Positions 60,341-64,000 of a stretch of DNA of 64,000 nt are shown one piece after another. The DNA comes from Sipunculus nudus (Eukaryota; Annelida; Sipuncula; Golfingiida; Sipunculidae), in contig CM049318.1 in assembly GCA_026874595.1 (NCBI GenBank), positions 30,253,956 to 30,317,955 of the forward strand. Direction: 5' to 3'. The notes under the pieces were generated by a model. That model saw only the letters and a program-made list of their open reading frames with translations, did no database searches and was not told where the DNA came from. A program made the position numbers and the translations under genes. Numbering within the stretch: the stretch's first letter is position 1; the number at the start of each line of letters is the position of its first letter.

Positions 60341-61245
60341 GTATAATTACTTTGTTTCTATCTCTCTCTCTCTCTCTCTCACACCGACAGCAAGATCGCA
60401 CAATATTAATTTTCGTCCAGTTACTTAGGCCGAATTTGGCATTTAAAATATTACAAATTTTATTATTTTTATTTATAATTTCGTTATATATATAAACACT
60501 TGTCACAGATGAGATGTATTAATGTTGTTAACTTTTAGTTGTGGCGCGATAATTTACCATTATTACTACTTAATAAACAAATATCTTGACCGAGTTCGAT
60601 TTTAGGCAAACTCAACGAGTATTTAAACAGGTCAGAGGTCGTCAGACGGATTTGTGCTGGCCACGCCATAACTTACTATAAACAAAATGGATTTTTAATA
60701 AAACCTAACAGAAATGTTAATCAATATAATATCTCACCTGAATCTGATAACCGGCAAAATTCATGCATATTTGATGATGTCAGAGTTCAGGAGACTGCAT
60801 TCTGGTATTGTTATGTTTAATTAGGACTTTGATTCGTCGTGATGATGTAATTAAGTATGAATGTTAACCCATTAAAGTAACTCTCCTGGGTTCCATTGTC
60901 TACATAACCAGTTCATATTTAACAAGGCCAAAGGTCACAAGACGCTCTTGCGATGGTTTTGTTATTGTTCTTCTTCTTATTATTTTTATATTTATTACTA
61001 TTATTATGTTTTATTGTTTTTATTAATGGTATATCTAGAAGAAGAATCAGTTGGAAAGGTCATTTATATGACTTAAATGAACTCTATACTCTATATTTAT
61101 AAAATTGAGATGATAACATAGGAATAACATTTTGGGGGGAATTATATTCTCTTGTCTATAAAGACAAGTACGTGACAGGAGAGGTTCTGTCAGCAGAAGC
61201 ATGGTCTTAAAATTTATCATGTCTCATGTATCATGTATGTTACAG
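60341..61245 (+). other. Intron 2
   Basis: GTATAATT donor, TATGTTACAG acceptor; 905 bp, AT-rich. A (TC)n run at 60361-60380 is the only simple repeat. Confidence 0.8.
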
Positions 61246-61467
61246 ATGGTTATTCTGGGAACTTCACAATCTTGGTAGGATCGACCAGGTATTCCTTACG
61301 TGTCAGGAGTACTTTCACCGAATGTGCATCAAGGTACGGGTATCAGATGAAATGGTTAAGATGCTCTCAGGCGCCCGTGGTTGGAAGAGATGTCGTTGTA
61401 CAGAGGGAAAAGGACAGTGACGTCAGGAACCTCTGTCTGTGTGAGGTCGTGGTACTAGGAAGGAAAG
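61246..61467 (+). CDS. Exon 3: fucolectin-like domain, second half
   Basis: It joins exon 2 through an Asn codon and reads GYSGNFTILVGSTRYS, then TFTECASRYGYQMKWLRCSQ, then a V-rich VVGRDVVVQREKDSD segment and NLCLCEVVVLGRKG. The (N/S)FxILVG strand following the WxVDLG half, and the closing LxLCEVxVxG strand, complete the domain; the four Cys (EC, RC, LCLC) fit its disulfide pattern. The donor GTAATTTA at 61468 leaves phase 1. With exon 2 the domain is about 145 residues, the usual size. Confidence 0.85.
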
Positions 61468-62485
61468 GTAATTTATACTTTCACGGAAGCTTAAGTTAGG
61501 ATGGAGGAATTTATTAGATGAGTGTTCATCTGATTCCAATATTGATACTGAAAATATAAATTATACATAATTTTTAATGCAAACCAAAAGCTATAAACGT
61601 TGTCCCTTGAGTATAATTATCGTCTAGGGGATTATACTTAATGAGGATGTAACAAAGACAAGACACTGAACACAAAAGTGCACAAAGAGTGTCTGTTAGC
61701 ATATACAGATATCTCGGGACACCAAAATTCTAGATACATATTTGAGTTTTACCTTTCATTATCTTGTGACGTATTCTTCGTTTATCAACGAGTGTGTACT
61801 CCTGATACATATATACAGGTCATTTCTTTGTTTATCCAAAACCAATATTCAGTCTGACCAAAAAAAATATATTATATATTAAAAACATATTTTATATGTA
61901 TGCCTCTGCAGAGGGGTCTATAAGTATTATGTTTTCCCCCTTTGTTCGCAGGATAACTGGTTTTTCTGAGGGCAACTAAAAGCAAAACTTTTTCACGGAT
62001 TTTAATTTTTTTAGTGTTAAATCTTTAAGGTTATGTGGATTATATTAATATATTTTTGATCCAAAGGATCATATATCATGTCACACAGGGCACTTATTTT
62101 TCCGGGTAGAAGCCGCCCATGTTAAGGTGTTAGAGGCAGCATTTGATCTGTGCCAAAGCATGACATTTCAGCCAACAGAAGTCCAATTTAATTCCTGCTG
62201 TGGTGTATAAGCTCTGACTACACATTATTGTTTTATATAGCCAAATGCTATATAGTTAGTAAGTACCCCAAATAGTTCCATATTGGCGCAATTGCTGCAC
62301 TAATCTAAGACATGGTATAAAAAGTCACAATTTTGATCTCTGTACACCGAACATCATGTGATTTGTTTTTAATATTTAAGATAAATGTATAAATTATGAC
62401 AATATATATATTTTGTGATGTTCATAACAATTGGATGTTAGTGATATGTTAATCGTCTAACGTTCATTTTTTTTTTTTTTTGCAG
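61468..62485 (+). other. Intron 3
   Basis: Donor GTAATTTA, acceptor T-run followed by GCAG at 62482-62485; 1,018 bp. No repeat of note. Confidence 0.8.
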
Positions 62486-62524
62486 CCTGTCCTGCAGGGA
62501 AGCGGGGAAGAAGCTGTCGGATTG
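62486..62524 (+). CDS. Exon 4: start of EGF-like module
   Basis: Small 39-nt exon, phase 1 at both ends, reading ACPAGKRGRSCRIG across the junctions. CPxGxxGxxC is the hallmark of the EGF/laminin-type repeats in MEGF-like proteins, and a short linking exon after the fucolectin-like domain is common in this gene type. Donor GTGAGAAT at 62525. The next exon lies beyond the window or is not recognisable. Confidence 0.75.
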
Positions 62525-62764
62525 GTGAGAATCTGTTCGGGCAGTCGTATCTGTGTATTAATATTTATTTACCAATATAACAAATAATCAGCAAAATTTT
62601 GTGCTGATTTCTGTAACAAGAGAGCTTTTTTGTGAAACGGCTAACAGTTCTGAATGGTCTGAATGTATTAACGCCATTTTTATAGCTGTAAATAATAACT
62701 AATAACCCATTGGTAATAATCAGAAATGTTTACACAATAATGTTATCCCAAATAAAACATTATT

Positions 62765-62768
<4 letters not shown>

Positions 62769-62809
<41 letters not shown>

Positions 62810-62817
62810 TATATATA
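62769..62817. repeat. (TA)n microsatellite
   Basis: Alternating TA with small interruptions. Confidence 0.95.
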
Positions 62818-62962
62818 CATATATATGTGTATACATTTATTTACTCATATATTTATTCATATATAATCAGTGTAAAAAAGGAAGTTATGTATCTTAGAGA
62901 AGGTGCTCTACCGTGCAGTTTTCTAACTTGTTACAAAGTAGTATCCCCTGACACCGGTATTG

Positions 62963-62969
<7 letters not shown>

Positions 62970-63044
<75 letters not shown>
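62970..63044. repeat. (TA)n microsatellite
   Basis: Alternating TA, interrupted by ACAA near 63008, running directly into the 5' LTR at 63045. Confidence 0.95.
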
Positions 63045-63048
<4 letters not shown>

Positions 63049-63201
63049 ACGGGGTGCTCATAAAAGCAGACCGAATTGTCTCGTTAGTGAAGCCTGCTTT
63101 TCTAGCGAAGCGGTTGGGACGCCGGACTTGTGCGCCACCGACCTGGGATCGACTCCCGGCTCGGCCCAGGATTTCCCCCTCATTTATTTGTCTTCGTAAC
63201 A
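63045..63201 (+). repeat. 5' LTR of TRIM
   Basis: 157 bp, TGTTACGG...CGTAACA. A-box-like TAGCGAAGCGGTTGGG at 63103-63118 and B-box-like GGATCGACTCC at 63146-63156, about 43 bp apart as in tRNA genes. Identity to the 3' LTR is roughly 84% by eye. Confidence 0.8.
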
Positions 63202-63204
63202 AAA

Positions 63205-63222
63205 TGGGGGCTTGTCCGACGT
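63205..63222 (+). promoter_or_regulatory. Primer-binding site, tRNA-Pro-like
   Basis: TGGGGGCTTGTCCGACGT lies three bases after the 5' LTR. The first 13 bases match, with one difference, the TGGGGGCTCGTCCG complement of the 3' end of animal tRNA-Pro. Confidence 0.7.
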
Positions 63223-63311
63223 AACGATAAAACTTTGTGGCCCAGGGAATAAGCTCACCAAAGTGTGACTCCTGGGGAAAATTAGTCTTGTTCTGATAGG
63301 AGAACGCTCTT

Positions 63312-63322
63312 AAGAGGGGGTG
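63312..63322 (+). promoter_or_regulatory. Polypurine tract
   Basis: AAGAGGGGGTG lies immediately upstream of the 3' LTR TGTTACGG, the usual place for plus-strand priming. Confidence 0.7.
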
Positions 63323-63481
63323 TGTTACGGGGTGCACATAACAGCGGACCGATTCACTTCTTGTTAGTGAAGCTTGCTTTTCTAGCGAAGCGGTTGGGAC
63401 GCCGGACTTGTACGCCACCGACCTGGGTTCGAAACTGGGATCGGCTCAGGATTTTCCCCTGAGCAATTTGTCTTCGTTAAA
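63323..63481 (+). repeat. 3' LTR of TRIM
   Basis: About 159 bp. A-box-like TAGCGAAGCGGTTGGG at 63383-63398 and a better B box, GGTTCGAAACT, at 63426-63436. The central 30 bp covering the A box are identical to the 5' LTR; most differences lie outside the tRNA-like core. Confidence 0.8.
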
Positions 63482-63485
63482 ATAA

Positions 63486-64000
63486 GATAACCGTGTCTGT
63501 TATCTTCGACGTCTGATATAACCGACAATGCCAGTCTAACCAAAGTTTACACTTTTCCGTCCTGGTCACTGATCCTTTTCATTCGCGTGCCTTGTATTGA
63601 CTCCTTAGGTACGATCCTTCTACATTTTGCCTGATGTCCATAACCAGTATTATTGTATCCGCCTAAACAGAGTTTTGCGGAAACTATGTTTTCAGCCGGA
63701 CGCCGCCGCCGCATAGGTTTCCGGAGAACTCCTCCGTAACCACTGGGCGGAATTTTTTTTAATTTCAGGGTTATGATCGGGTCACATGTGAACTGCTGCG
63801 CCCTCATTTTTGGTTGACCCCTGACCTTTCCGTTCTGCCCAGCGTCCATTTGTGCGTCTGTTTCCAAACATAAACCCACATATCTCGGGAACCGTTTGAC
63901 CGATCAGGCTAAAATTTTGCATAAATGTAGCCCTTGGATAGTTTTATAACATAAGCAAAAATGGGTTCGCCACCTGCAACCATTTTTGCACAGCGTCCAT
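63486..64000. other. End of window, probable interspersed repeat
   Basis: GCCCAGCGTCCATTTGTGC at 63837 and CACAGCGTCCAT at the very end suggest a unit of about 150 bp beginning to repeat. The text around CATATCTCGGGAACCGTTTG resembles the 'feature-less' 3' parts of mollusc dispersed repeats. A 110-codon minus-strand frame (63547-63879) is not recognisable. No further EGF exon could be identified. Confidence 0.4.

Larger units (their letters stand above)
52057..62524 (+). other. Gene: signal peptide + fucolectin-like domain + EGF-like protein, 5' portion
   Basis: Gene model from four coding exons: 52057-52117, 60125-60340, 61246-61467 and 62486-62524. All three introns are GT-AG and all junctions are phase 1, the symmetrical arrangement expected of shuffled extracellular modules. 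Joined exons give about 179 residues and the frame stays open into the next intron, so the gene runs off the right edge. The order is secretion signal (1-20), galactose-binding/fucolectin-like domain (about 22-166), then CPxGxxGxxC starting an EGF-like series (167 on). In molluscs this N-terminus is known from multi-EGF scavenger-like receptors and from some receptor-type tyrosine phosphatases; which of these applies cannot be decided inside the window. The first intron is about 8.0 kb and full of microsatellites. Confidence 0.8.
62525..63044 (+). other. Start of intron 4, with two long TA arrays
   Basis: Unassigned intronic DNA. TA arrays lie at about 62769-62817 and 62970-63044; the second directly abuts the LTR element. 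Confidence 0.7.
63045..63481 (+). mobile_element. Miniature LTR retrotransposon (TRIM) with tRNA-like LTRs, Helenus-type
   Basis: Two direct repeats of about 157-159 bp begin TGTTACGGGGTGC; the left one ends TTCGTAACA, so each LTR starts TG, ends CA, and has TGTTACG/CGTAACA inverted termini. Between them are only about 121 bp, with no coding capacity: a primer-binding site just after the left LTR and a purine tract just before the right one. Each LTR holds RNA-polymerase-III-type A and B boxes. This is the layout of Helenus, a TRIM group with tRNA-like LTRs reported from animals, plants and fungi. The right LTR end is mutated (TTCGTTAAA). Flanks ATAT (63041-63044) and ATAA (63482-63485) could be a decayed 4-bp target duplication, but the left flank is TA-repeat so this is weak. 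It lies in intron 4 of the fucolectin-EGF gene, same strand. It would need reverse transcriptase and integrase from an autonomous element. Confidence 0.8.

Noticed and set aside
62710-63063. 117-codon open frame rich in Ile-Tyr
   Set aside because: Translation of TA microsatellites only.
63103-63156. True tRNA gene in the LTR
   Set aside because: A and B boxes are present, but the sequence around them does not fold into a full cloverleaf with an acceptor stem by eye, and it is repeated within a larger LTR. It is tRNA-derived, not a tRNA gene.
63047-63418. 123-codon minus-strand open frame
   Set aside because: It runs backwards through both LTRs and the internal region of the TRIM, so it is an artefact of the tRNA-like repeats.

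Overview
This is non-coding-rich eukaryotic DNA from an animal, most likely a marine mollusc and probably a bivalve. The evidence is an AT-rich sequence crowded with short interspersed and tandem repeats that carry GGAC/GACA tetranucleotide runs, plus one intron-split gene whose domain order (signal peptide, fucolectin/discoidin-like galactose-binding domain, EGF-like CPxGxxGxxC repeats) is expanded in bivalves. The taxon is inferred from style and not from a diagnostic marker. I see no bacterial operons, rRNA genes, canonical tRNA genes or CRISPR arrays. Nearly all long open frames here lie in repeats and are not genes.

Layout. 1-35.8 kb is a dense patchwork of non-autonomous repeats. Many share a 5' head (GACCCATGGGTC followed by CTCAGCTG) and a 3' tail with a tetranucleotide run, a strong hairpin and an A-rich end; every copy I found is on the + strand. 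Inside this zone are tandem arrays (about 337 bp at 13.9-15.4 kb; about 180 bp at 17.6-18.1 kb; an AGCAC-rich minisatellite at 11.0-11.9 kb). At 30,080-31,317 sits a well-delimited DNA transposon with 195-bp inverted repeats and an exact 9-bp target duplication. It carries an antisense, frameshifted remnant of a C48 (Ulp1-type) cysteine protease followed by PHD-finger-like sequence.

35.8-39 kb is mostly unassigned. 39.2-43.3 kb is a satellite with a higher-order period of about 705 bp built from three monomer types. 45.4-48.0 kb holds a CCCTGTGTCCCTCC minisatellite and a three-fold degenerate duplication.

52,057-62,524 is the only gene I can support. It has four + strand coding exons with matching phase-1 junctions, a roughly 8-kb first intron, and continues past the window. 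It encodes the N-terminus of a secreted or membrane protein: a signal peptide, a complete fucolectin-like domain split over two exons, then the first EGF-like module. In the intron after exon 4, at 63,045-63,481, lies a miniature LTR retrotransposon (TRIM) with tRNA-like A and B boxes inside its LTRs, a tRNA-Pro-type primer-binding site and a polypurine tract; this matches the architecture of the 'Helenus' TRIM group.

None of this amounts to a proven new biological system. The strongest leads are the protease/PHD-carrying transposon, the tRNA-promoter TRIM, and the repeat class whose 3' hairpin is kept while its sequence changes.
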